Below, in pieces: positions 7,111 through 15,075 of a stretch of DNA of 15,684 nucleotides. The position numbers were made by a program, and so were the translations under genes. Under the pieces are notes generated by a model. That model ran no database searches, had not been told where the DNA came from, and saw only the letters and a list, made by a program, of their open reading frames with translations. Positions within the stretch are counted from its first letter, which is position 1, and every line of letters begins with the position of its first letter. Source of the stretch: UBA7359 sp964392105 (GTDB lineage: Bacteria; Pseudomonadota; Gammaproteobacteria; Eutrophobiales; Eutrophobiaceae); contig CAYMPA010000061.1 in the NCBI GenBank assembly GCA_964392105.1, positions 1 through 15,684 on the forward strand, in the 5' to 3' direction.

Positions 7111-7157
7111 TCGAAATATTATTAACAAATAGCTTCTAAACCCTGCTCTAATATAAT

Positions 7158-9002
7158 TTATGTATGTGATTGCCTGACACCATAAAGTTTTGCATAAAGA
7201 CCATCCTGGGATAATAACTCACGATGCGTACCTTGTTCACCGATTGTCCCTGCCTCAAAAACATAAACATGATTGGCTTGTTTAATCGCACTTAATCTAT
7301 GTGCAACAATGATCGTTGTTTTGTTGTACAGGAAATCGGCAAGGGCAGTATGCAGGTGATATTCTGTTTCAGCATCTAATGCCGATGTCGCTTCATCAAG
7401 TATGACCACATTGGGTTCGCTTAATACCATACGCGCAATAGCGAGCCGTTGTCGTTGCCCACCGGATAATCGTATACCCTGACGTCCTACAATTGTATCC
7501 AGCTTGTCAGGCAGTTGTTCAACGGTTTCTTTCAATTGAGCAATTTCAAGTGCATGCCATAACTGTTTATCTTCAAGTTTGCGTCCCAATGTTAAATTAA
7601 TTCTGACACTATCGTTAAACAGTGCCGGATTTTGTAAAACAGTGGCAACATGTTCGCGAACGACATCCAGGCCAATACGTGTTACCGGAACGCCGCCATA
7701 AAAGATGTTGCCACTCTTCGAGGGATACAAGCCAATTAATACTTGTACCAAAGTAGATTTACCTCCACCACTCGCACCTACAAGCGCAACTTTCTCTCCC
7801 GGCTCAATTTCAAGATTAATGCCATTTAACACATCCATGCCATCGCCATACGCAAAATGGAGGCCAGAGATATTTATGCCAACTGTATTCTTGTCTTCAA
7901 ACGGATTAATGATATGTGGATAGCTGGGTTCCTGTTCAAGTTTTAATAACTTATTGATGCGCCCCAGCGCAGCCTTGGCATTATAAAAGGCAAATTGAAT
8001 ATTCAGAATTTCCTGTACCGGTGCCATCATAAACCAGAGGTAACCAAATACAGCAAACATTTGTCCAATTGTTAATCCGGAAAAAATAACCATGATCATT
8101 GAGACGGCACGGAAGATATCAATACCAAATAGAAACACGACAAAACTTAAACGATTTGCTGCATCACTTTTCCAGGCGAAAGCAATGCCATGATCTTTTA
8201 CATCTCTGGCTTGTTCAATAACGCGTGTTAAATAATGTTTTTCCCTGTTGCTGGCACGTATCTGGTGAATAGAGTCGAGTGTTTCAATTAAAGATTGTTG
8301 AAATATGGCAAAGGCCGAGTTTTCATGTTTCTTTAATTCCTTTACATGCTTACCTAATACAGTAGTGAAATAAATCACTATTGGGTTGGCAAAGAGTATT
8401 ATCAGCGCGATCTGCCAATGCATTATGAGTAAAATAATGGCAACGCCGATTATTGTCAGGATAGCTATTAACAATTTACTGATTGTCGATCCAACAAACT
8501 CATCGACTGTAGCAAGATCTGTCACAAAATAAGAAGCAACAGTTCCACTCCCCAGTGTTTCGTATTCAGACATCGAAACACTATTCATACGAGATAGCAG
8601 TGTCCGTCGAATAATATAAATTACATCTTTGGCAATAATTGTAAATTGTCTTGTATGAATAACATTCAGGACTAATGCGGTAAGACGCAAGAACAAGGTA
8701 ACAACAAGAATAAATAATATATAAAGCACAGGTCCGTGTAATGACAATGGTGTAAGGCTATTAATAAAATTAACAAAAATACCAGGCTTGTCTAACAACA
8801 CTTCATCAACCAATAAAGGCATTAATAATGGGACAGGCACACTTGCCAGTGTGGCAATAACCGCAATGACATTTGCCATAATCAATTGGCGTTTATGTTG
8901 TTTTGCTATATCGAGAATATATTGCCAGTTATATTCTTTTACATCTTTTTTAATACCAGCTATTTCAGTCAGCGTGTGTTTTGTATTTATCGTCGTTGCC
9001 AT
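7158..9002 (-). CDS. ABC exporter, fused membrane and ATPase domains (half-transporter)
   Basis: 614 residues, the usual length of an MsbA/LmrA-type half-transporter that works as a dimer in the inner membrane. Residues about 35-335 are the six-helix exporter domain. The ATPase domain (about 373-610) is complete: Walker A GASGGGKST (409-417), Q-loop Q457 in VLQNPALF, signature LSGGQ (512-516), Walker B VVILDEATSALD (532-543) and switch His568 in IIVAHRLS. The substrate (lipid, drug or peptide) cannot be read from sequence. There is no N-terminal peptidase domain, which argues against a bacteriocin exporter. It starts 17 bp after the srkA stop on the same strand and is probably co-transcribed with it. 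Shine-Dalgarno not evident. Confidence 0.93.
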   Translation of the reverse strand: MATTINTKHTLTEIAGIKKDVKEYNWQYILDIAKQHKRQLIMANVIAVIATLASVPVPLLMPLLVDEVLLDKPGIFVNFINSLTPLSLHGPVLYILFILVVTLFLRLTALVLNVIHTRQFTIIAKDVIYIIRRTLLSRMNSVSMSEYETLGSGTVASYFVTDLATVDEFVGSTISKLLIAILTIIGVAIILLIMHWQIALIILFANPIVIYFTTVLGKHVKELKKHENSAFAIFQQSLIETLDSIHQIRASNREKHYLTRVIEQARDVKDHGIAFAWKSDAANRLSFVVFLFGIDIFRAVSMIMVIFSGLTIGQMFAVFGYLWFMMAPVQEILNIQFAFYNAKAALGRINKLLKLEQEPSYPHIINPFEDKNTVGINISGLHFAYGDGMDVLNGINLEIEPGEKVALVGASGGGKSTLVQVLIGLYPSKSGNIFYGGVPVTRIGLDVVREHVATVLQNPALFNDSVRINLTLGRKLEDKQLWHALEIAQLKETVEQLPDKLDTIVGRQGIRLSGGQRQRLAIARMVLSEPNVVILDEATSALDAETEYHLHTALADFLYNKTTIIVAHRLSAIKQANHVYVFEAGTIGEQGTHRELLSQDGLYAKLYGVRQSHT

Positions 9003-9019
9003 AAGTAATTATTTTTTTA

Positions 9020-10018
9020 TTAATTTGATTGCAATATAAGTGGCGGTTCTTCCATCAATGCAGCCTGCTCACGTAGACTCAGTATTTGATCTTCCCAATA
9101 ATTCTGTGTATTAAAAAATGGAAAGGCAATTGGAAAAGCCGGGTCATCCCAACGTTGTGCTAACCATGCGGCATAATAAATCAGCCTTAATGTTCTGAGT
9201 GCTTCAATTAAGTGTAGTTCACGTGGATCAAAATCACGAAATTCCGTATAACCATCCATAATATCATTAAGTCTGGCAGTCATATAGTGTCGATCACCAG
9301 ACAGGAACATCCAGATGTCCTGTACAGCCGGACCTGTTCGAGTATCATCAAAATCAACTATGTAGAATTTATCATCACGGGTTAACACATTACCATGGTG
9401 ACAATCTCCATGTAGTCTTAAAGAATTGTAGTTCCCGGCTTGTTCGAAACAGTTTGTAATCCTTATAATAAGATCATCAATAAGTGTTGAATAGGCGTTT
9501 TCCAAATATACTGGAATGAAATTATTTTCCAATAAATAGCTGGCAGGCCTGATTGCAAAATCTTCAATGTTCAGACTTGGTCTTGTTTCAAAGTTTTTGG
9601 TTTCACCGATATTATGTAACTGGGCCAGTATTCTACCTAACTGCAATAAGTGATCCGAGTTATCCAGTTCGGGTGCATATCCGCCGAAACGCGGATAAAT
9701 TGAAAATCGATAATCTTCAAACTTGAATATCGTCTCGTTATTAACAAGCAAAGGTGCAACAACAGGAATTTCAGAGTTTGCTAATTCCAACGCAAATGCG
9801 TGTTCTTCCTTGATCATTTCATCAGTCCAGCGACCTGACCGATAAAATTTGGCGATAATTGGTGCCTCATCTTCGATTCCTACCTGGTATACACGGTTTT
9901 CATAGCTGTTAAGCGCAAGAATTCTGCTATCGGAGATATAATCCAATGACTCAATCGCATTAATGATTGTATCTGGGCCGAGTTGGCTAAAACTATGTAA
10001 TTTAGAATCTTCTGACAT
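9020..10018 (-). CDS. srkA: Stress response kinase A (YihE/RdoA family Ser/Thr kinase)
   Basis: 332 residues, the family length. SrkA is a cytoplasmic Ser/Thr kinase with an aminoglycoside-phosphotransferase fold, described as countering stress-induced cell death. Visible motifs: YENRVYQVG (39-47) with ATP-binding Lys57 in IIAKFYRSGRW, an EE pair at 71-72 in the alpha-C helix, the catalytic loop LHGDCHHGN (202-210; D205 as base, N210), and the metal-binding VDFDD (221-225) followed by GPAVQDIWMFLSG. In E. coli srkA is next to dsbA; here it is followed instead by an ABC exporter. The ATG has no clear Shine-Dalgarno. Confidence 0.93.
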   Translation of the reverse strand: MSEDSKLHSFSQLGPDTIINAIESLDYISDSRILALNSYENRVYQVGIEDEAPIIAKFYRSGRWTDEMIKEEHAFALELANSEIPVVAPLLVNNETIFKFEDYRFSIYPRFGGYAPELDNSDHLLQLGRILAQLHNIGETKNFETRPSLNIEDFAIRPASYLLENNFIPVYLENAYSTLIDDLIIRITNCFEQAGNYNSLRLHGDCHHGNVLTRDDKFYIVDFDDTRTGPAVQDIWMFLSGDRHYMTARLNDIMDGYTEFRDFDPRELHLIEALRTLRLIYYAAWLAQRWDDPAFPIAFPFFNTQNYWEDQILSLREQAALMEEPPLILQSN

Positions 10019-10135
10019 GGTTCAGGAGTCTATCAGAAGTCATGCATGTGTTATTAAATTGATAATCATAGTAATGATTTACTATACAAAACAGGGTGAT
10101 ACAGGCTAAGCTTTTTACAGGTGGTTATTCAGTGT

Positions 10136-10142
10136 AAAGGAA
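10136..10142 (+). promoter_or_regulatory. Ribosome binding site of the Sel1-repeat gene
   Basis: AAAGGAA ends 10 nt before the ATG at 10153. It supports this start for the Sel1-repeat protein. Confidence 0.5.
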
Positions 10143-10152
10143 TATTGATTGT

Positions 10153-11409
10153 ATGAATGTTCAGCTATCTGCACTAACAAACGATGCCAATGCTGGTGAA
10201 GCTGATGCACAGCTTCAATTAGCTGATCTTTATGAGAATGGCTTAGGTGTCCCACTCGATCAGGGACAGGCGGCATATTGGTATCAAAAAGCAGCTGAAC
10301 AGGATTCGAGTAAGGCACAATCGCGTCTTGGTCAAATGTATCTGCGTGGAATAGGTGTGCCCGAAGATCATGAACAGGCTGCTAAATGGTTAACCAAATC
10401 AGCACAAAAAGATAACGCAACTGCACAAGCAAATCTGGCCTGGTGTTACCAACACGGCCTTGGTGTAGAAAAAAATTATAAGCAGGCTTTTGACTGGTAT
10501 CTTAAATCAGCTGAACTTGGTCATGCTGGAGCGCGCTACAATCTGGCATTTATGTATTCTAAAGGCATAGGTGTACCGAGAAACGATTCAGAGGCATTGA
10601 AATGGTATTTACGTGCTGCTGATCAGGGACATATGAAGGCGCAACTTAATGTTGGATTAATGTTAGCACAAGGACAGGGTAAAGAGACAAATGAGAAAGA
10701 AGCTGCCCGTTGGTATCAGAAAGCGGCCAACCAGGGCTATGCCAAGGCACAATATAACCTTGCGTTGATGTATGGTGGTGGCCTTGGTGTTCAACAGGAT
10801 GATGAAGAAGCATTTAAATGGCATCAACTTGCTGCAAAGCAAGGTTATGCACGCGCACAATTTAATATGGGACTTTTTTATGTAAATGGACTAGGTGTCC
10901 CCCAGGATTTCAAGGCAGCTGAAAGGTGCTTCCAATTAGCCGCTAAACAATCATATGCCAAGGCTAATTATCAAATTGGCAAGCTCCATGCCTTTGGCCT
11001 TGGTATGCCTATCAATGAAATAGAGGCTGCCAAATATTACCGGATAGCAGCAGAAGCAGGTTATAACAAAGCACAGTATCGTTTGGGTCATCTTTATGTT
11101 AATGGACAAGGTGTACATAAAGATGAAGCGATTGCATGCTCATGGTTTGAAAAGGCTGCCAGGCAAGGATACCAAAAGGCTCAACATATGTTAGGCGTGC
11201 GTTATGTAAAAGGATTGGGAGTGGAAAAAGATTATCTGCGCGCCTATGCATGGTTATTGTTGGCTAATGATTCAGATGATCCGCATATACATGAAGCAAA
11301 AACACGTGTGCATGATAAGTTATCAGAAGGTCAGGTGTCGGAAGCGGAGGTACTTGCCAGTGAATTTAGCCAGGGATATGAGAGGAAGATGAGTCAGCCC
11401 ACAACATAA
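10153..11409 (+). CDS. Sel1-repeat (TPR-like) protein, ten repeats
   Basis: 418 residues made almost entirely of Sel1-like repeats, alpha-helical hairpins that form a curved scaffold for protein-protein binding. After a 16-residue leader without signal peptide, residues 17-376 are ten repeats of exactly 36 residues, with the pattern AxAQxxLxxxYxxGxGVxxDxxxAxxWYxKAAxQGx. Repeat 5 (MLAQGQGKETN) and repeat 8 (HAFGLGMPIN) diverge most, and the tenth ends differently (AYAWLLLANDSDD), a usual capping variant. A charged tail of about 42 residues follows. No catalytic domain is present. Without a secretion signal it is probably cytoplasmic, unlike many Sel1 proteins that act in the periplasm. The partner is unknown. 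Its stop lies 1 bp from the mltF stop on the other strand, with no terminator between. Confidence 0.92.
   Translation: MNVQLSALTNDANAGEADAQLQLADLYENGLGVPLDQGQAAYWYQKAAEQDSSKAQSRLGQMYLRGIGVPEDHEQAAKWLTKSAQKDNATAQANLAWCYQHGLGVEKNYKQAFDWYLKSAELGHAGARYNLAFMYSKGIGVPRNDSEALKWYLRAADQGHMKAQLNVGLMLAQGQGKETNEKEAARWYQKAANQGYAKAQYNLALMYGGGLGVQQDDEEAFKWHQLAAKQGYARAQFNMGLFYVNGLGVPQDFKAAERCFQLAAKQSYAKANYQIGKLHAFGLGMPINEIEAAKYYRIAAEAGYNKAQYRLGHLYVNGQGVHKDEAIACSWFEKAARQGYQKAQHMLGVRYVKGLGVEKDYLRAYAWLLLANDSDDPHIHEAKTRVHDKLSEGQVSEAEVLASEFSQGYERKMSQPTT
10201..11280 (+). repeat. Ten tandem 108-bp Sel1 coding repeats
   Basis: Ten units of 36 codons with no insertion or deletion between them. The protein pattern is conserved, but nucleotide identity between units is low by eye, so these are old repeats rather than a recent expansion. 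Confidence 0.85.
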
Positions 11410-11410
11410 A

Positions 11411-12844
11411 CTAAAACACCGGTGAAATGATCTGTAATTTATCCAGTTCCAGTGGCTTGTCCAGTTTTTCCAATAATTCTTCCTGTTGATACAAACGCAA
11501 AATATCGTAATAGCGCCTTATTCTCCTGACAAACTCAACCGGTTCATGACCTCTGGCATGTCCGTGTTTGGCTTTTTCAAACCATTTCTTTTGACTGAGT
11601 TTTGGGAGATGTTTTTCAACATCGATCCAGATGTTTGGGTTATCTCCCAGAGACTCCGTTATCACACGAGCATCTTCCAGATGTCCTAAACCAATATTGT
11701 ATGCTGCCAATGACATCCATGAACGATCAGGTTCCTGGATTATTTCTGGTAATGATTCTTTCAATATGTTCAGATACTTTGCAGCACCCATAACGCTTTG
11801 TTCTGGATCCAGGCGGTTCTCAACACCAACACGTTTGGCTGTTTCCTGGGTCAGCATCATTAATCCTCGAACACCGGTATGCGAACGTGCCTTCTCATTC
11901 CAATGTGATTCCTGATAACTTACAGCAGCAAGGAAACGCTCATCGAATCCATTATTGATCGCCGCATTTTTAAAATAACGGCTGTAATGCGGAAGTTTTT
12001 CTTTAATAAGTCTTAGATAATAAAGACTATCGATATAATTAAAGACATTAAGATGATGAAAATAAGTGATATATTGTTGTTCCAGTTTGCCACTAAGTTT
12101 ATATCTATTAATAAAATCATTTATAGAATTTGAAATGGAAATGTCACCATTATTTAAGGTAAGCCAGTGTGATGGATATTGCCTTGGCAAGGTGAATGCA
12201 ATTTTTATTTCAGGGTACAGGTATCGATAATAAGTATAAATATCAGCATCAATGACACTGAGTTTGAAGTTATTCAGGTTAACCTGTTCCAGTACCTGCC
12301 GGGTATTGCCATCTGGTAATTCAAGCCAAAAAAGTGATGGGTGTTCAGGTTTGAGATTAGATAAGACTAATGAAGGTTTACTTCCCTTGGCCACAATGAT
12401 TGTACTGGGTGTAATGTCTTCTATTGACTTCGGTAATTTATTTTTACGATTACCAATCACATACCATTCATCTTCGTTATATGCCGTTCCATTTAGAATT
12501 TTATCATCAGGATAGGGTGGCAAACTGCCAGCAATGCCAATATGAGCCTTGCCTTGTTTCAACAGGGTGATAATTTCTCTGGCGGTATTGGCCCTGATTA
12601 TTTTGAGCTTTGCACCAATTGACGTCGCATAGCTAGTTATGATTTCATAATCATAACCTTGAACCAGTGATTCATCGGGGAAATAGAGAGGTGGTGTTGC
12701 TATTAATGCGACACGTAAACTTCCGCGGGACTGGATTCGTTCGAGTTGTGACAAGCCATCCGAACAACCACTCAAGCTTGCCACCAGGCAGGCAATTAGC
12801 AGGTGGCATAATTTGTGTGTTAATTTATTGCGGATGCGTGTCAT
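11411..12844 (-). CDS. mltF: Membrane-bound lytic murein transglycosylase F
   Basis: 477 residues. MltF is an outer-membrane lipoprotein that cleaves peptidoglycan between MurNAc and GlcNAc, forming 1,6-anhydro-MurNAc. A signal peptide ends in lipobox LSGC with Cys27. Residues about 40-265 are the periplasmic solute-binding-protein-like regulatory domain (GSLRVALIATPPLYF, QGYDYEI, AHIGIAGSLP). Residues about 285-450 are the SLT domain, with catalytic Glu312 in AAVSYQESHWN, GVRGLMMLT (324-332), AAYNIGLGHLEDAR (380-393) and a late RRIRRYYDIL. All the hallmarks are present and length is typical. The ATG has no obvious Shine-Dalgarno. It converges with the Sel1 gene and diverges from the endonuclease-like gene across 128 bp. 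Confidence 0.95.
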   Translation of the reverse strand: MTRIRNKLTHKLCHLLIACLVASLSGCSDGLSQLERIQSRGSLRVALIATPPLYFPDESLVQGYDYEIITSYATSIGAKLKIIRANTAREIITLLKQGKAHIGIAGSLPPYPDDKILNGTAYNEDEWYVIGNRKNKLPKSIEDITPSTIIVAKGSKPSLVLSNLKPEHPSLFWLELPDGNTRQVLEQVNLNNFKLSVIDADIYTYYRYLYPEIKIAFTLPRQYPSHWLTLNNGDISISNSINDFINRYKLSGKLEQQYITYFHHLNVFNYIDSLYYLRLIKEKLPHYSRYFKNAAINNGFDERFLAAVSYQESHWNEKARSHTGVRGLMMLTQETAKRVGVENRLDPEQSVMGAAKYLNILKESLPEIIQEPDRSWMSLAAYNIGLGHLEDARVITESLGDNPNIWIDVEKHLPKLSQKKWFEKAKHGHARGHEPVEFVRRIRRYYDILRLYQQEELLEKLDKPLELDKLQIISPVF

Positions 12845-12896
12845 TTCGGATTGTTCAGTAAAAAGAAGCTCGAATATACAGCCTTATATGGTCATA

Positions 12897-12927
12897 TTCA
12901 CATTTTAAAGCAGTCTGGTAGTATGAT
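12897..12927 (+). promoter_or_regulatory. Possible promoter of the endonuclease-like gene
   Basis: TTCACA (12897-12902, five of six to the -35 consensus) and TATGAT (12922-12927, five of six to the -10) face the downstream gene. The spacer is 19 bp, longer than ideal, so this is a weak prediction. Confidence 0.3.
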
Positions 12928-12972
12928 TAACCTAAGAATGCTAATAATACTCAATAAATATAATTAATTAAT

Positions 12973-13659
12973 GTGTTTCGCTCAGTGCAGATAATCTCAC
13001 TTTTATTTCTGGTTAGTGTTCTCAACAATAATTTTGCCGAGACACTACCCGTCGAAAGTTACGACGAAGTCGCCGTAAATACCTTCTGGAATGACCTCTA
13101 TGCCAATGGCGGCTGGTCACTGTATTGTGGCTATCGATTTGATCACGCTGTCGAACTAACAGATGGTCGTTTATTTGTTATTGAACAAATCTACCCTGTA
13201 AGCTGGATGTTGAAACATGTAAATTGTGAAAGTCGCCGCCAATGTCGACTTGATAAGAAATCACGATTTACCCGTATGGAAGCAGATATGCATAATCTTT
13301 ATCCCGTTTGGCAGGATGCAGACGTTGCGCGACGTGATACAGCATTTGGAATGATAGAAGGAGAGGATTGGCGCTACGAAAATTGCGATTTTGAACGTTA
13401 TCTCGGAATTACTGAGCCACGTCCTATAGCACGTGGCAATATTGCCCGATCAATTTTTTATATGCATACCCAATACGGAGTTCCAATTGAAAAGAAAATG
13501 CTGAATGAGCTTAAACGCTGGAATCGTCTGGATCCACCAAGTAACCAGGAGATGTTACGTAATAATCTAATCGAAGAACTACAGGGAAATAGGAATCTGT
13601 ATATTGATAATCCAACCATGGCAGAGCAGATTTCGAGCAAGTGGTTGGCTGAAGAATAA
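12973..13659 (+). CDS. Secreted endonuclease I (EndA/NucM-like), altered active site
   Basis: 228 residues with a signal peptide (MFRSVQIISLLFLVSVLNNNFA, likely cut after Ala22), so periplasmic or secreted. The pattern is that of endonuclease I: WSLYCGYRFD, a Cys-rich SRRQCRLDKKSRF stretch, and the hallmark MEADMHNLYPV (102-112) with Asn108. Family nucleases have an EH pair before the YP motif whose His is the general base; here the site reads VIEQIYPVSWM, with Glu71 followed by Gln72 (codon CAA). The later R-x-N-x-x-FG motif is also changed (RRDTAFG, 120-126). It could therefore be inactive, or have shifted function. The start is GTG at 12973; an overlapping ATG at 12971 is in another frame with an early stop. 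Cysteines at 52, 85, 91 and 138 could form disulfides. Confidence 0.8.
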   Translation: MFRSVQIISLLFLVSVLNNNFAETLPVESYDEVAVNTFWNDLYANGGWSLYCGYRFDHAVELTDGRLFVIEQIYPVSWMLKHVNCESRRQCRLDKKSRFTRMEADMHNLYPVWQDADVARRDTAFGMIEGEDWRYENCDFERYLGITEPRPIARGNIARSIFYMHTQYGVPIEKKMLNELKRWNRLDPPSNQEMLRNNLIEELQGNRNLYIDNPTMAEQISSKWLAEE

Positions 13660-13687
13660 CGGTTTCTATTAACCCATCAAAGTGGTG

Positions 13688-14902
13688 CTAGTTCAACGCG
13701 TTCGCGTTCGGCTGCATTGACTTGTTAGAAGGTAAGGTAAATGCAAGAATCAAATAGCCTGCTATCCCTGAAGCAAGCGAGCCAATAATAATCCCGAGTC
13801 TCTCATCGAAGAGTAGATTGGCACCCGTTTCTTCAAAGGCAAGCGAGCCAACAAACAGGCTCATAGTGAATCCAATACCACAAAGGGCAGCCGTACCATA
13901 TAAACTTAGCCAATTCATTCCGTTAGGCAAATTGGCAATTTTAAGTTTTATAAATAACCAACAAACACCAAAGATACCAATTTGTTTTCCAAAAAATAAG
14001 CCGAGTGCTATTCCAATTGGGACGCTATGAAGTATTTGCTCCACCCCAACGCCGCTAAAGCTTATACCGGCATTAGAAAATGCAAAAACAGGAAGAATAA
14101 TAAAAGCAACGACCGGATGTAAATCATGCTCCATACTTTTCAGTGGGGAAATACTTGGGTCACTCTTAGAACGAATAGGAATGAACATAGCCAGGATAAC
14201 ACCGGCAAGTGTCGCATGGACTCCAGATTTAAGCGTCGCCACCCACATAATAATGCCAATTAAAATATAAGGGCTTTTAGATATAACATTTCGTTTATTT
14301 AGAAGTGCTAATACAGGGATACACAAAGCGACAACGACCAATGCGTTTAACGATATTTTAGAAGTATAAAATAATGCTATGATTATTATTGCGCCAATAT
14401 CATCAAAGATCGCAAGTGAGGTCAGGAAAATTTTTATTGTAACTGGAACACGTGAGCCAAGTAAAGTTAACACCCCTAATGCAAAGGCGATATCCGTTGC
14501 AGCTGGTATTGCCCAGCCTTTTATGGCTACGCTGTCATTGGCGTTAAAGTAAAGATATATAAGCGCTGGTATCAACATCCCACCAACTGCTCCTACACCA
14601 GGCAAGATAATATTTCGCTTGTCCGATAGCTCTCCCTCAATCAATTCTCTCTTTAACTCAAGTCCAACGAGGAAAAAGAACACAGCCATGAGACCATCGT
14701 TAATCCAAAGCAATAAGGGTTTAGCTATCCCAATTGTACCTAGACGGATTTCAAAAGGTGTTGATAGTAGCAACTCGTAATAAATCGATAGAAAGGTATT
14801 GGCGCAGACTATGGCAAAAAATGCTGAGAGAAAAAGGAGAATTCCACCGGCGCTCTCCAGCTTTAAAAAGGTTGTTAAAAATGAACTGCTTTGTTCCTGC
14901 AT
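13688..14902 (-). CDS. nhaA: Na+/H+ antiporter NhaA
   Basis: 404 residues. NhaA exchanges two H+ for one Na+ (or Li+) across the inner membrane, giving salt and pH homeostasis. The sequence is a polytopic membrane protein of the 12-helix NhaA fold. It shows GLELKRELIEGELS (80-93), the PAATDIAFALGVLTLLG block with Asp137, and LAIFDDIGAI with the ion-binding Asp167-Asp168 pair (equivalent to D163/D164 of E. coli). SGVHATLAGV and GFTMSLFVGSLAF are also typical. The last 12 residues (NKSMQPNANALN) do not resemble NhaA and are encoded by a palindromic sequence, see 13691-13726. AGAGA lies near the ATG as a weak Shine-Dalgarno. A 16-bp palindrome lies 29 bp upstream of the start. Confidence 0.96.
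   Translation of the reverse strand: MQEQSSSFLTTFLKLESAGGILLFLSAFFAIVCANTFLSIYYELLLSTPFEIRLGTIGIAKPLLLWINDGLMAVFFFLVGLELKRELIEGELSDKRNIILPGVGAVGGMLIPALIYLYFNANDSVAIKGWAIPAATDIAFALGVLTLLGSRVPVTIKIFLTSLAIFDDIGAIIIIALFYTSKISLNALVVVALCIPVLALLNKRNVISKSPYILIGIIMWVATLKSGVHATLAGVILAMFIPIRSKSDPSISPLKSMEHDLHPVVAFIILPVFAFSNAGISFSGVGVEQILHSVPIGIALGLFFGKQIGIFGVCWLFIKLKIANLPNGMNWLSLYGTAALCGIGFTMSLFVGSLAFEETGANLLFDERLGIIIGSLASGIAGYLILAFTLPSNKSMQPNANALN
13691..13726 (-). repeat. Palindromic element forming the nhaA 3' end (attC-like half?)
   Basis: On the minus strand it reads TAACAAGTCAATGCAGCCGA followed by ACGCG and inverted CGCGTTGAAC. The core AACGCG/CGCGTT (13695-13708) is a perfect 6-bp stem. The left end, TAACAAGTCAATGCAG, resembles one arm of integron attC or similar dispersed elements, but I do not see the matching right arm. 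It supplies the unusual C-terminal residues of NhaA. Confidence 0.35.
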
Positions 14903-14931
14903 GATATTCTCTGAATTCTAACAGTTTGTTT

Positions 14932-14947
14932 TATGGCACGTGCCATA
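14932..14947. promoter_or_regulatory. 16-bp perfect palindrome upstream of nhaA, possible operator
   Basis: TATGGCACGTGCCATA is a perfect 16-bp inverted repeat 29 bp before the nhaA ATG (14902) in the 173-bp space to egtD. The position suits a repressor operator or regulator site for nhaA. The binding protein is not known to me. Confidence 0.45.
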
Positions 14948-15075
14948 TATATCCGGTGCGATATAACCTTTTTTGATTCTGCTGATAATCGCTTTAAAAA
15001 ATAATACAATCAATAACATATAAAGGACTGTTTCTATCAAACACCATTCTGGTTTCGGAGCTGCCTCACAAACGG

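Larger units (their letters stand above)
6771..7157. other. Convergent intergenic region (387 bp) with repeats
   Basis: Lies between the 3' ends of the DUF484 pseudogene and the ABC exporter gene. It is more GC-rich than other intergenic DNA here and is packed with inverted repeats: a hairpin at 6824-6840, two related multi-hairpin units (6875-6950 and 7040-7110), and a 10-bp palindrome CAATCGATTG at 6997-7006. I see no protein-coding frame of interest and no transposase. Confidence 0.65.

Noticed and set aside
6771..7157. Insertion sequence or CRISPR array in the repeat-rich intergenic region
   Set aside because: No transposase frame, no target-site duplication that I can see, and the units are hairpin clusters rather than short direct repeats with unique spacers.
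7705..7923. Plus-strand open frame inside the ABC exporter gene
   Set aside because: It is the antisense shadow of the conserved ATPase domain; its peptide has no recognisable features. Similar antisense frames inside mltF and nhaA were left out for the same reason.
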